NCBI GenBank assembly: GCA_963921195.1
Contig: OY992536.1
Coordinates: 242,642,023 to 242,706,022, forward strand
DNA from: Pegoplata infirma
Lineage: Eukaryota; Arthropoda; Insecta; Diptera; Anthomyiidae
Length of the DNA stretch: 64,000 nucleotides
Direction: 5' to 3'
In this document: positions 43,898 through 54,569 of the stretch, piece after piece
Layout of the letters: each line of letters starts with the position of its first letter
Position numbering within the stretch: position 1 is the first letter of the stretch
The notes under the pieces: generated by a model
Databases searched by the model: none
Told to the model about the DNA's origin: nothing
What the model saw: only the letters and a program-made list of their open reading frames with translations
Translations under genes and position numbers: made by a program

Positions 43898-45608
43898 CGC
43901 CGCACAGAGGGTTGAAATGTACCAAAAGTGAGGATTAATTCAAAAGCTGAACTTTATCCTACACATTCGTGTGTGGTACTGGGTGAAAGGTAATTAAATT
44001 CTACGTCACAATTTGCCAAAAACTTTTGTTTTGAGTAAATTACTCTATCGACTGTGAGCTGTCAAAGTCAAATAATTTTTCAAAATTGTTCGTGTCGTGC
44101 CTAAAACTGAAAATTGAGATATTTTGGATGCTGATAATTCTTATTAAGCGTTCTAAAAGTAATTTTATTAAAATGGAACCATCAACTTCAGGTATTTGGC
44201 TACATAATTGCATTAATGTTTTTTAGATAAATGTTTTGCAAATATTTTTAATATTTTTTTTAAAAAGTGCTCCATATTTGGGGTATTTTCGATATATACA
44301 CGGAATTTCAACAAATTTCTTGTTGCGATCCAGCAAACTTTATTAAGTGACATTTTAATATAGTATTTTAGCTTATATATTCCATACCAAACTTTTGCAG
44401 GGGCACTGCGTTTTTTTACTTATTAAAATTTTTGTGAAAGATCTCCAGTTGCTAAAAAAAAGCTGAAAAATATATGAGAAAGGGCATTATGGGAGACCCC
44501 TTAGTTAGAGGAGATACGGGGTGCGTACGTTGAAAAAAAAGTTGGGGATGAAAAAATAATGACATTTCACCCTCTAAGAGCCAGCATGGAGCGGCAGCAA
44601 CTGATTTGATTAAAACAAAATGTGTATGGGGACCACCTTAATGGTTGGATATACAGGGTAGGTATATTCTAAGAAAATGTTTGGGTTAAAAAAATATTAG
44701 GGGTCGGTCACATATTCGACATCTCTAGGGGCACCCTTGGGGCAGTTAGAGCTGTATAAGCAGATTTTATAAAAATGCCATTTTGTAAGGGAGCCCCATT
44801 ATCGACGTGAGATACGGTATAAGTATGTTCCAAAAAAATGTTGGGGGGTAAAAATTAATGGGGGTCGATCTTAGTTGATACCACTCTAAGACGCACCATG
44901 GGAGTGGTAGGAGCTAATTTCATAAAACAAATTTATAAAAAATAAAAATAAATTTAGTGGGGACCACCTTAAGGGTTAATGATAGAGGGTAGGTGTATTC
45001 TAAGAAAATGTTGGGGTTAAAAAAATATTGGTGGTCGGTCACACATTTGCATTTCTAGGGGCACCCATGGAGCAGTTAGAGCTGTAGGAGCAGATTTTAT
45101 AAAAATGGCATTTCATATGGGAGCCCCATTATCGAGTGGAGATACGGTATAAGTATGTTCCAAAAAATGTTTGGGGGTAAAAACTAATGGGGGTCGGTCT
45201 TATTGACTAATACTCTAAGACGCACCCTGGGAGCGGTAGGAGCTGATTTCATAAAATAAATTAAAAAAAAATAAAAAACAATTGTATGGGGACCACCTTA
45301 AGGGTTAAAGATAGAGGGTAGGTATATTCTAAGAAAATGTTGGGATTGAAAATATATTTGGGGTCGGTCGCACATTTGACATCTCTTGGGGCATTATTGG
45401 AGCAGATAGAGCGGTAGGAACCAATTTTTATAAAAAGGTTATATCTTCTTTTTAAATAAAAAAATATTTTCTATAATTTTTTTTTTCTGTAAAACATTTT
45501 TTTTTACTAAATAATGTATAGTTAGTCTAAAAAAATATAAATATTTATAATAAAGGGCTTTTCTGAATTAATCCCCAGTTTGCATATGTTTCAACCCACT
45601 GTGCGCCG
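43898..45608. mobile_element. 1.7-kb TTAA-flanked TIR element with satellite core
   Basis: TTAA at 43894-43897 and 45609-45612 flanks ends CGCCGCACAGAGGGTTGAAA and the inverse TTTCAACCCACTGTGCGCCG. Inside these are AGGATTAATTCAAAAGC and GCTTTTCTGAATTAATCC, also inverted. TTAA duplication suits piggyBac or Kolobok; the ends do not start CCC. 44040-44450 is single-copy-looking sequence with one ATGGAACCATCAACTTC start but no sustained frame. 44490-45440 is satellite. Confidence 0.75.
44490..45440. repeat. A/B satellite array, three dimers
   Basis: Units begin at about 44490 (A), 44629 (B), 44789 (A), 44959 (B), 45119 (A) and 45288 (B), alternating about 170 and 160 bases. A units start GGGAGCCCCATTATCGA with GAGATACGGTATAAGTATG. 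B units start GGGGACCACCTTAAGGGTTA with GATAGAGGGTAGGT. All share GGGGTCGGTC and GCACCATGGGAG-like motifs. The dimer is a higher-order repeat of about 330 bases. Confidence 0.88.
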
Positions 45609-46183
45609 TTAAAATTTCAGGGAGGTATTTTTTTGTGTTGTCAAGCAATCAATTTTTAAAGTTGGTGATAAATCTAAATTTTTGATTTTTTTTGCAAAAT
45701 TTTGAAAAAAAAACCAAATATTAGACGATCTAACAAACTTTAAAAATTAATTGCTCAACAATACGAAAAAACACCTCTCTGAAAATTTAACAGCGTTAAA
45801 AGGACATTCTAAACTTTAATACAAAATTTTGGAAATCCATGGTGTCCTTCCCAGGAAAAAAAGATATTCAAATATGGTTTTCAACATTTTTTTGTTGAAA
45901 TTAAAAAAAAAATGTTCGTTGATAATTTCACAATCTTTATAATTTTATATATGTACAATACTGTTTTTATAAGTTTTTTCGTTCGACTTACGGTTTCCGA
46001 GCACAAAAATGTTTAAAAACTGTCTAAAAGTCAATATTGTCAAAAAAGCGCTTTTTTAAACGCCCATATCTTCCAAAGTATTGATAAAAAATATGGCTTT
46101 TAATCATTTACGAAGCTTTATCAAATAACCAAAAATATACAAATTCACTGATCCGTCACTTAAATTTCCCATGGATTTGCGTA

Positions 46184-46315
46184 TTTTCTACAGAAAGACA
46201 GACGGACAGACATCGCTAGATCGTCTTAAAACCGATGATCATGAATTTCTTGGTGTTACAAACGGAATGATAAATTTGTATATCCTCTATCACTAACAAT
46301 AAGTGGAGTTTATTA
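46184..46315 (-). mobile_element. GTCY element fragment, reversed
   Basis: ACAGACGGACAGACATCGCT then AGATCGTCTTAAAACCGATG, GGTGTTACAAACGGAATGAT and TCCTCTATCACT match the reversed 5' third of the family. It borders the large foldback. Confidence 0.7.
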
Positions 46316-46840
46316 AAACACATACCAGTCTTTGATGCAATAAGCACTCCTATAGGGTATACAATAAAAAAAAAACAATGAAACTTGATATAAATTGCAC
46401 CGGAAGTTAGTTTAACAACAGTAAAAGTAATAACAAGAAGACGAAATTAATAAAAAAACACACAAAAAAATTAGTAAAACTTAGAAAAGACAACGACATG
46501 AGAAAGAAAAACTAAGAAATAATAAACTGAAAATATGAAAATAGTTAAACATGATAGAACATGTTGCAACTAAATACGTTTTATATACCAGTCATAACTA
46601 CTACGTCCAGAGAATTGAAGCGTTGCTTTTAATTCACATCCGTTTTAAGTTGCTTATCTAAAAGTTTATGTTAAACAGTTGTTGGCTTTAAAAAACGTTG
46701 CAAAAGAAAACTTCTATGCGTGGCTATAAATGGTAAACTCACCTTCTTTTAATTAATTCTACGTGATGTCAAATGTCGAACATTTTTTGAAAAGACAAGT
46801 CATAGTGGCACGTGTTGACAGTATTTTTTCTTTTTTTTAT
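46316..46840. other. Unique island, no gene
   Basis: A-rich fly-like non-coding sequence with no repeat ends and no credible frame. Confidence 0.4.
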
Positions 46841-46950
46841 ATACCCTCTACTTGGTGGTAGAGGGTATGTAAAAGTTTGTCATTCCGTTTGTAACACCTC
46901 GAAATATCAGTGTAAAATCCCATAAAGTATAAATATTTATAAAGAATCGG

Positions 46951-47680
46951 ATATCAGATGTGGTCGAAAGCAAGCTCAGAAGGGAGCAAGCAGGTTTTAG
47001 ACCGGGCAGATCTACTATAGATCACATCAACACATTGCGTCTGATAATAGAACAATCAAACGAATTTAACTCCTCACTTTATATGACATTTGTTGATTTC
47101 AAACAAGCATTTGACAGCGTTGATAGAACAATGCTTTGGAGAATAATGCAATTCAACGGCATTCCTTAAAAACTTATAATGATTGTAAAAGTATTATATC
47201 TAAACTGTAAATATAGAATTTCTCATAATGGTCAACTAGGAGAGCAATTTACAATAGAATCGGGAGTTAAACAGGGATGCACTCTTTCTCCTCTTTTATT
47301 TACATTGGTCCTTGACTGGGTCCTATCAAAGACCAACGAAAACCAACAGCTAGGAATCCAGTGGAAGACTTTGCGGATGACATATGCCTACTAGCACACC
47401 GACAAGAAGACATGCAGACAAAAATAGAAAGACTGTGTAAATATGGAGCACAAGTCGGCATTGTTGTCAACACTTCCAAAACAAAGCTTCTGCGTGTTGG
47501 AACTAATACCAGTAACACAATTACCATCAATAACATTCCAATTGAAGAAGTGGATAAATTTACTTACCTTGGAAGTATTTTAAATAAAAATGGCTGATCA
47601 GAGGAGGATGTTATTCAACGCATACACAGAGCAAGGTATTCATTTATAATGCTAAATAAACTATGGTCAGCCCCAGTGTC
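46951..47680 (+). pseudogene. RTE-like reverse transcriptase, piece 1 (fingers and palm)
   Basis: Motifs in order are REQAGFRPGRSTIDHI, MTFVDFKQAFDSVDR (catalytic D), GVKQGCTLSPLLFTLVLDWV, FADDICLL (the FADD catalytic motif), NTSKTKLLRV and FTYLGSILNKNG, then EEDVIQRIHRARYSF and LNKLWSAPVS. A TAA follows NGIP at 47167. The frame shifts between WKTL and FADD near 47360, and a TGA interrupts after LNKNG. The N-terminal endonuclease is absent. Upstream is the host GTCY element. Confidence 0.82.
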
Positions 47681-47682
47681 TA

Positions 47683-49343
47683 CACTCAAAAAAAAAAGTT
47701 TGTAAAATGACATAAAATCCCCGTGATTTTACGGGGCAGGTTTTGTAAAATATGTACTAGCAAGAATCCCCGTAATGTTACGGGGATAATTTGTAAATTG
47801 ATTTAACAAAAAAATTACGGGGAGAAAGTGTAAATTTACAATTTTTTTTGTAAAATATTATTGTAGACTTACAAAAAAAGTTGTAAATTTACGAAATAAA
47901 GTAGAAAATCAAAAAATAAAATTGTAAATTTACAAATTGTTTGGTTTAACTACAGTTTTTTATGGAAAAAAACTTGTATATTTACAGTAAAAAGTGGTAA
48001 ATTTACAATTTTTATTGTAAATATACCATTTTTTCTTATTTTTTTGTCGTAAAAACAGTAGTTTAACCAAATAATTTGTAAATTTACAATATTGTTTTTG
48101 TATTTTCTACTTCATTTTTGTAAAATTACAACTTTTTCTGTAAGTATACAATTTTGTTTTCTAAACTTTCATATTTGTTTTGTAAATTTACAAAAAATTT
48201 GGTATATTTACATATTGGTTTTGTAAATTTAAAGGTTTTTTCCATTGGTGCATCTTATTTTTCCTTCTTCGGCAGCTGGAGTAGCACTTTAACAACCTGA
48301 AATGATTTTTTTTTTCACTTGAACACTTTTAACAAACTTTTTAGAGTATAACACTGCACTTTTTTATTTTTTATTCGGAATTTCGTTTTTCTTAAGTAGA
48401 ACATATGAGAATTGCGAAGGAGGCTACACAAGAAATTTCTTATATTTTCCAGAAAAACTTTGCAAAAAAATTACCTTTTTTTTTCGAATTTTTAATTATA
48501 TTAGCAAGTATTTTTAAAAAATTATAAAAAAAACTTTGGATATTGTAGATTGGACGTTTAAGTACCTGATAAAATAAGAAAAAACTTAATTTTTCATAAT
48601 TGACAGCTTTTGATTGACATTTTAGTGCCAGATTTAAAAAAAAAAAGTACCAAAAAAATATGGTAAAATTACCAAAAAATGGTAAAAATACAAACAAAAA
48701 AACTAGAACAATAATATAGTAAAAACATATAAAAATTGTGGTATTTTACTTAAAGCAAGTTACCAAAAAATTGTCCTAATATTCAATTTTTTTGTTAAAG
48801 CTTACAACTAATTGAAAAATGTTTTTATCCGGAACTTAAAAAATTTTCAAAATTTTTTTATGAAATTTTTTATTTATAAAAAATAATTTTTAACAAAATA
48901 TGGACTTAGAAAATTTTTGCGTCTCCTATTGTTGCATAATTATTTTTCAATACAAATTTTTGTTTAATTACATTTTTTTGTGTCAAAATACTGAAAACCT
49001 TGTAAACTAAAAAATCTTGAAAAAAAGTAATAAAACATTTTTTGATAGAAAGACTAAATACTATCAAATAAAATGTTGTTGTACAATTACAATTTTCTTG
49101 TGTAAAACAACTAAACACCTTGAATTTTTTTTTTTTTATTTGTAAAATAATTATTTTTTTTGTTAATTTACCTAAAAAAAATTGTTAAATAAATTTACCA
49201 ACATATTATAGTAAAATTACAAAGCGCACGGTAGTTTTTGTTTTATTAAAAATACAAGAATTTTTGTAAATAGACAAAAATATTAGTAAAATAGAATTAC
49301 AAGACCTTTTGCTTGTAATTTTACAAACTTTTTTTTTTGAGTG
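47683..49343. mobile_element. 1.66-kb TA-flanked palindrome-rich TIR element in RT gene
   Basis: TA at 47681-47682 and 49344-49345 flanks CACTCAAAAAAAAAAGTTTG at the left and ACAAACTTTTTTTTTTGAGTG-type complement at the right. Subterminal ATCCCCGTGATTTTACGGGG and repeated TTGTAAATTTACAA palindromes fill both flanks; the centre is A/T-rich without coding potential. With one TA kept, the RT reads ...APVSTKVKIRIF without a gap, so the insertion is clean. Confidence 0.86.
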
Positions 49344-49648
49344 TACAAAGGTCAAAATCAGAATTTTTCAAATCCAACTGTCTATCAGTCCTACTTTATG
49401 GGTGCGAAACGTGGATGCTATCCAGCATTAGCCTACAAAAAATACAAGTGTTTATAAATAAATGGTTGCGAAAAATCCTGAAAATATTTTGGCCGAAAGT
49501 GATATCTAACGAAGAACTATGGCGTCAAGCAGATTTTAAAAAATGCGAATCAATTATAAATCGTAGAAAGTGGAACTGGGTAGGACATATTCTTCGAAGA
49601 AGCCCAGACGACGTAGCCAGAATGGCGCTTGAATGGAATCCACAAGGT
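49344..49648 (+). pseudogene. RTE-like reverse transcriptase, piece 2 (thumb and C-terminal domain)
   Basis: TKVKIRIF, then after a one-base shift FKSNCLSVLLYGCETWMLSS, INKWLRKILKIFWPKVISNE and ELWRQADF, then RRKWNWVGHILRRSPDDVAR and ALEWNPQG. These are the hallmark LLYGCETW and KW-WVGH-LRR...WNPQG motifs of this RTE-like lineage. The next insertion starts immediately after the glycine. Confidence 0.84.
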
Positions 49649-49649
49649 A

Positions 49650-51173
49650 CACTAAAAAAAAAAACCTTGTAAAGTTACCAAAAAAATCTCGTGATTTTAC
49701 GAGGCTATTCTCGTAAAACATGACGTAGGTAAAATTCTCGTAAAATTACGAGGATTTCCTCGTAATTTTGAATGCGCCATAAATTGGTAAAATAACCAAT
49801 TTTATTGGTAAAAATATTGTTATAAAACCGGAAAAATAAAAAAAAATAAAATGTTAAACTTACAAGAAAAAATGGTAAATATATTTAAAAAAATGGTAAC
49901 CAAAATGGTAAATTTACAATTTTTTTTATTGTTAAACAACATAAATCCTCGTAATAAAATCATTTTTGTAAAATAACTGTTTTTTGTAAATTAACTAGAA
50001 TCCTCGTAATCAATTTTTCAAAATTTTTTCAACTTTTTTAAAAATATTTTTCAATAAAAAAAAAAAAAAATACAAAAAACAAGTAAGAAAATTATAGTCG
50101 GTCAAGACCGACCATATAATACCCAACACCAGAGTTTCCCGGACCATGGGTCCCAAGTTCAAACATGGACTGATTAGATCTATATTTTGTCAAATCTTTA
50201 ATAAGTGTAAAAAGCAATCACTAATCAAATTTGAGTGGAATAGGTTTCTTTTTGTTGACAATAAATCGCTTCAACTGAATATCGGGCGAAATTTCCACAT
50301 GGGACCTAAGTCCAAAATGGTCCGATGATAATTAGATTTGATAAGGTTATTAAAGTACGCGTTTAACATACACAAACAGAATTTTAATTAAATATTTTCT
50401 ATTTTCATGAAAATTGAGAGATTTATGTGAAAATCGGGAAGGTGGTTTGTATGGGGGCTACTAGAAGAACTGGTTCGATTTCTTTAAAATTCGGAATGGT
50501 GATTTGTGTGTATAAAACATTAATTCCTGCCAAATTTTGAAAAGATACCTATTAAAATGCGACTATTAGAGTCATTTGAGCCAAAACTAAAGAGGACCTT
50601 TGTATGGGGGCTAGGTCTAAATATGGACCGATTTTTTCCAATTTCAATAGTCTTCGTCCTTGGGCCAAAAGAGGCTTAAGTTTTAAATTTCAAGTCAATT
50701 GATCGAGAATTGCGACCTGTATCGTGTTTACACCGTTTACGTGGACAGACAGACGGACGGACGGACGGACATCGCTAAATCGACTCAAAAAGTGATTCTA
50801 AGTCGATCGGTATACTTAAAAGTGGGTCTAGGACCAATATTTCGGGTAGTTACAAACATCAGCACAAACTCATTATACCCTGTACCACAGTGTGGTGTAG
50901 GGTATAAAAAACATTTTTTTTTGTAATTCAACTAGAATCCTCGTAATAAAAACTTTGTTGTAAAATTACAGTTTTTTTTTTGTAAAATAACCTTTCAAAA
51001 TTGCAGAATACAATTACAAAAATAAACTTGTAAAATTACCAATAAAACTGTAGTTCTCGTTTGAGCAAAGTACAAGATTTTTTGTAAAAAAAACAAGGAA
51101 AATTGTTAAATATTGGTAGAACGGGATTACAAGGCATTTTACCAGGCGTTTTACCAGTTTATTTTTTTGAGTG
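49650..51173. mobile_element. 1.5-kb TA-flanked TIR element in the same RT gene
   Basis: TA at 49648-49649 and 51174-51175 flanks CACTAAAAAAAAAAACCTTG and the complement ending TTTTTTTGAGTG. The left half closely matches the reverse of 1-479. CTCGTAAAATTACGAG-type palindromes and TCCTCGTAAT repeats occur on both sides. The interior is split by a GTCY element (50078-50908). Keeping one TA restores WNPQG to SRRRGRPK in frame. Confidence 0.86.
50078..50908 (-). mobile_element. Diverged GTCY element, reversed, nested in the TA element
   Basis: In reverse it starts ATACCCTACACCACACTGTG, has CGAAATATTGGTCCTAGACC, GCGATGTCCGTCCGTCC and the usual AGTCGATTTAG segment. It ends ATATGGTCGGTCTTGACCGA (a small 3' hairpin) followed by ATTTTCTTACTTGTT. 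Terminal words differ from the other copies, so it is a separate subfamily. It is the youngest layer of this nest. Confidence 0.75.
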
Positions 51174-51345
51174 TAGCAGGAGACGCGGAAGACCAAAAAC
51201 AACTTGGCGAATGCAAATTATAATAGAGGCTAACCAACTAAATAAATGTTGGAACGAAGTAAAAACTCTTGCACAAAATCGTTCGATGTGGAAATACTTT
51301 GTTGATGACCTATGCTCCCTCGCGGAGTAAGGACTTGATGATGAT
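51174..51345 (+). pseudogene. RTE-like reverse transcriptase, piece 3 (C-terminus) and tail
   Basis: SRRRGRPKTTWRMQIIIEAN, then LAQNRSMWKYFVDDLCSLAE and stop TAA at about 51330, then a (GATGAT)n tail. RRGRPKTTW and the NRSMW...DLCS ending are the usual terminus of this lineage. Confidence 0.84.
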
Positions 51346-51571
51346 GATGATAAATATTTATGATTCTCAATCGATTTTAAGACGATCTTGCGATGAACGT
51401 CTGTCAGTTTGTCTGTATTTCTGTATTTTCGTACTCAAATGACAACTCTGATCAACGGATGTCCCGTCGGTTCTGACACCATCAAAAAATCCCTGTTAAA
51501 ACCAAAAAAACTAGGGTTGTGTCAGTTCTTCAAATACAAAAAATTCTATATTTCCACAGGACGCAAAACTA

Positions 51572-51772
51572 CACAAAAAAGCCTTGTCAAATTACAAGGA
51601 AAAGTCTCGTAATCCCATTTTACCATTATTTGACAGTTTTCCTTGTTTTTTAACAAATAACTTTCGATCGAAATTTACATTTTTTTTTGTAATTTTACAG
51701 TTTTTCTTGTAATTTTACAAATTTCCAGGGTTAACGAGACTTTTTTTAGTAATTTTACAAGGTTTTTTAGTG
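51572..51772. mobile_element. 201-bp short member of the CACTC/TA family
   Basis: CACAAAAAAGCCTTGTCAAA and the inverse of TTACAAGGTTTTTTAGTG face each other. TA lies at the left and TG at the right. Internal TCTCGTAATCCC and TTAACGAGAC are also inverted. It resembles the 49650 element reduced to its ends. Confidence 0.7.
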
Positions 51773-52718
51773 TGACAATTTCTGGCTGGGCGTTGTCCCA
51801 CATTTTTTCGTAAAAAAAAGACATATGTAAAGGGTTTGAAAGATTCGGCGAAACTATATAAAACTTTTTCACATGTTTTCACTTCCTTCATTTTACAAAA
51901 GCTCAATTGTCATTATGTTATAATTGAAAACATTCTTAAATGGCAAAGACGTGTTAATGTGTTTAGATAACTTTGGCCAAAAAATAAAAAAATCTAAGAA
52001 GAATATATTTTTTTTTAGTTTAAGAAAAATAAGAACGAAAAATTTCAAGTCAGCTCATAAGAATTTCGTTTGACGTCAAACCAGTATGCAGTATTTTATC
52101 AAAAAATTAACTTACCTGGTTTTGGAAGAAATCATTTAGGTAAACAAAAATAGTTTTCATTTTAAGGTTTGTTTAAATTTTAAATTAAACAACTAAAATC
52201 AACAAATTTTAAATTAATTTATTTTAAACATTAAAAACAATTTCCGACTTAATATAAAGCTGAAGATAACAAAGTATTTATTACGTATAGAGCTTTTCTT
52301 TTCAAACGTAACTCGAAAAAAAAACTGTGTAGTTTTTGTGCTGTAAAATAAAGTATTTAAATTCTGTTTATGTTCCCGTAAGAGATCTGAATACTATTCT
52401 TTTATTAATATTTAATTACTAAATTTGTTTTGTTTAAAATTAAAGTTCTTCAGTATTTTTGGTCCCTTAAGTAAGTAGAACATAAAATGGCATTTAAAAT
52501 AACATCGTTATTTTTAAAAGCATTACAAAATTTTATTTTACAGAATGAAACAAAACAAAAGTACATGACAAATATAATGTTGGATGAAACTAAAATGGAC
52601 ATAAGGGTAAAACTACAAGGCAATGGGATGACACAAACTCCCAGGTAGAAACTGGCAACCGTTCAAAAAAAAAAAAAAAAACTCCTAGCAAAACAATTTA
52701 TATTTAAAAAAAATATAT
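51773..52718. other. Unique A/T-rich island, no gene
   Basis: No repeat termini or coding motif seen. The stretch around 52440-52640 has more complex composition but no convincing frame. Confidence 0.4.
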
Positions 52719-53654
52719 CGAGGGCCTATATTCAAAACCCTCTATCTTCCATTTTCACGAAAATGATTTTTTGATGGCAAAATATTCAGTAAAACGGCCC
52801 TCATCTATGGTGTAAAATTCAGAACAAAACATTTTTTTTTTTGCTATTTTATTTGCATTTTTAGTTTTCTCTATCTCTTACCCCATTAATTTTTCTGAAT
52901 GCAAAACCCTCTATCTTTTCAAATAATTAATTTAAAAATATTTTTTTTGAATAATTTCATCATGCATTACATGCTTTTATACTAATTTTTGCATGCTGAA
53001 CATGAATTTTTCAACAAAATTCCAGAATCGCGATTTTGGTCCACTGATGCTAATTTTTTCTCAAAATTCTTGTTTGACTTTTTGGAAAATAAGGCTCAAA
53101 TTGGATGACTTGTAAACATTATGAAACAAAAATTTTAATCTTAAAAATTGGGATGCTGTCAGCATCTGTGGACCAAATCGCGTTTTTAATTTTGTACTAT
53201 TTTTTACATAACATACTCAACAGTTTGTCATCTTTTAAGATGAATTCGGTACAAAAAATATTTTTTTTTTTCTCAAAAATCAGCACCTCTGGACCAAAAC
53301 CACGATTTGGAACTCTTTATAATCCGTTATCATTAATAAATCACGTTAAAAATTTACCGATGTCGTAAATGAAATCATAATAATTCATTTTTATTAAAAT
53401 GCAAAACCCTCTATCTGATCATTTTCATTCATGTACTTAATATTTTTGAGAAACAAAACCCTCTATCTTTCATAATATCCCCAATAGTGCAAAATTTTAA
53501 AAACGAATTATATGTGAGATTCAGTAGTTGATTTATAAAAATATTGTAGAATATCGAATTTTAATTACTCTAACAATACGCGAAATAAACAGTTTTTTGG
53601 CTCTCCTGAAAAGTTGTGTTTTTTAAGATAGAGGGTTTTGAATATAGGCCCTCG
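52719..53654. mobile_element. 936-bp TIR element, CGAGGGCCTATATTC ends
   Basis: CGAGGGCCTATATTCAAAAC and GTTTTGAATATAGGCCCTCG, each followed inward by CCTCTATCT or its inverse, are exact inverted ends of about 30 bases, with ATAT-like flanks. CAAAACCCTCTATCT recurs inside at about 52900, 53400 and 53455. The core 53030-53330 carries the CAGCATCTGTGGACCAA repeat also present at 20985-21440. Confidence 0.78.
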
Positions 53655-53682
53655 ATATGTACTCCTAATTACAAAACTTTTA

Positions 53683-54390
53683 TATGGAGTTCACACTACC
53701 GACTTTAAACATCTCATGAGTGTTTAAGCGCTAAACGAGCAAAATTTGACTTGTTTCCCCATACATTTGGATGTTCAGCTAAACAATCAAATTCGACTTG
53801 TTTCCCTGTTGAACATTTCGCTAAACATTTCAAAGGCAGGGTTCGGTATATTTCCTTTTAATTTTTCTTTATTCTATGCCAAAAAAAAAGATTTCATAGC
53901 AACCAGATTCTGTATCTGTCTGCCATTTTCTTAGCAAAACATTGGAAAATCGAGAAATTATAAATATTTAAAAAACTAATAAAAACTACTGAAAAATCAG
54001 AAAAAAGTGTGTGTTTTATTTATAATTATATTGGAAAAGCTGCACTAATAGTAAATTTTGCCTTCCATCGAAGTATAAATATGCAAACAGCTTCGGACAG
54101 GTCCGGAACAAAAAAATCTTCCTATTTACTTGGAATGAGTCAATAAAAAGGTGTTCCGTGTAGTGGTGTTATGTAAATGTTATAAAAAAATTAAATATCT
54201 TGTCTTCCGCCAAAGTTTAAAAGGTTTTTAGAAATATTTTTGCAATTTTTTTCAGAATTAGGTTATGTGCGTTTGTTTACAAACGTTAAACACCCAAAGT
54301 TAAACGCGCAATATGTAGTGTGAACGATTTTGTTTACTTTTTAAAACAAGTGGCTTAAACGAGTACAAATTCTCTAGTATGAACTCCGTA
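53683..54390. mobile_element. 708-bp TIR element, TAYGGAGTTCAYACTA ends, TTA target
   Basis: TATGGAGTTCACACTA and the inverse of TAGTATGAACTCCGTA are flanked by TTA on both sides. Similar flanking words at 13675-13715 (ACTATTAAGCC...ACTCGAGAT) supply an empty site with one TTA. A 3-bp TTA duplication fits PIF/Harbinger. The body has GACTTGTTTCCC and GCTAAAC motifs repeated and no transposase. Confidence 0.74.
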
Positions 54391-54516
54391 TTAAGCTCTA
54401 ATTCGAGATGTAATCACAATTTGCTCTATTTTTTTCGAATTTTAAAAATTTTACTTTTGTTTTGGCTCTGATATTTAGTGGAATTTAATAAGGAACATAT
54501 TTGTAGGACAGTTTAA

Positions 54517-54569
54517 CCCTTTAAATGGAAAAAGAACTAAAATGTACCCTTAAAATGGCAGATATAGGG
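54517..54569. repeat. 53-bp TTAA-flanked inverted unit
   Basis: CCCTTTAAATGG and GGCAGATATAGGG lie between TTAA copies, with flanks GTAGGACAG and TATATTTTTAGAAA like those of the 85-bp unit at 1839-1923. It is either a drastically shortened piggyBac-like MITE or the shared core of a dispersed repeat. Confidence 0.4.

Larger units (their letters stand above)
39884..46180. mobile_element. Large foldback split by GTCY elements and a TTAA element
   Basis: GCAAATCCATGGAAAATTTA with CTTCGTAAATGATTTAAAAC (39884-39966) is the inverse of 46095-46180. After the GTCY/hAT block the left arm resumes at about 43290 (ATCAATACTTTGGAAGATAT, ACTCGGAAACCGCAATAG). This is inverse to 45900-46090 (CGGTTTCCGAGCACAAAAAT, CATATCTTCCAAAGTATTGA). 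Further arm text at 43480-43890 pairs with 45620-45870. Without the inserts the arms would be about 650 bases each. The termini lie in reversed GTCY-element sequence on both sides. Confidence 0.68.
46941..51351 (+). mobile_element. 5'-truncated RTE-like non-LTR retrotransposon with two TA-element insertions
   Basis: It is flanked by AAATATTTAT (46931-46940 and 51352-51361) and ends in a (GAT)n tail, as RTE-type elements end in short tandem repeats rather than poly-A. It starts inside the RT domain, so it is 5' truncated in the usual way. The coding order RT fingers, palm, thumb and C-terminal domain is preserved across three pieces separated by the insertions 47683-49343 and 49650-51173. Stops and frameshifts show that it is dead. 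Confidence 0.85.
46841..51540 (+). mobile_element. GTCY element split by an RTE-like retroelement
   Basis: ATACCCTCTACTTGGTGGTA through ATCCCATAAAGTATAAATAT (46841-46940) resumes at 51352 with AAATATTTATGATTCTCAAT, GATTTTAAGACGATCTTGCG and a decayed GTCY tract. AAATATTTAT is present on both sides, as target duplication of the retroelement. The 3' end is not recognisable beyond about 51540. Confidence 0.78.
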
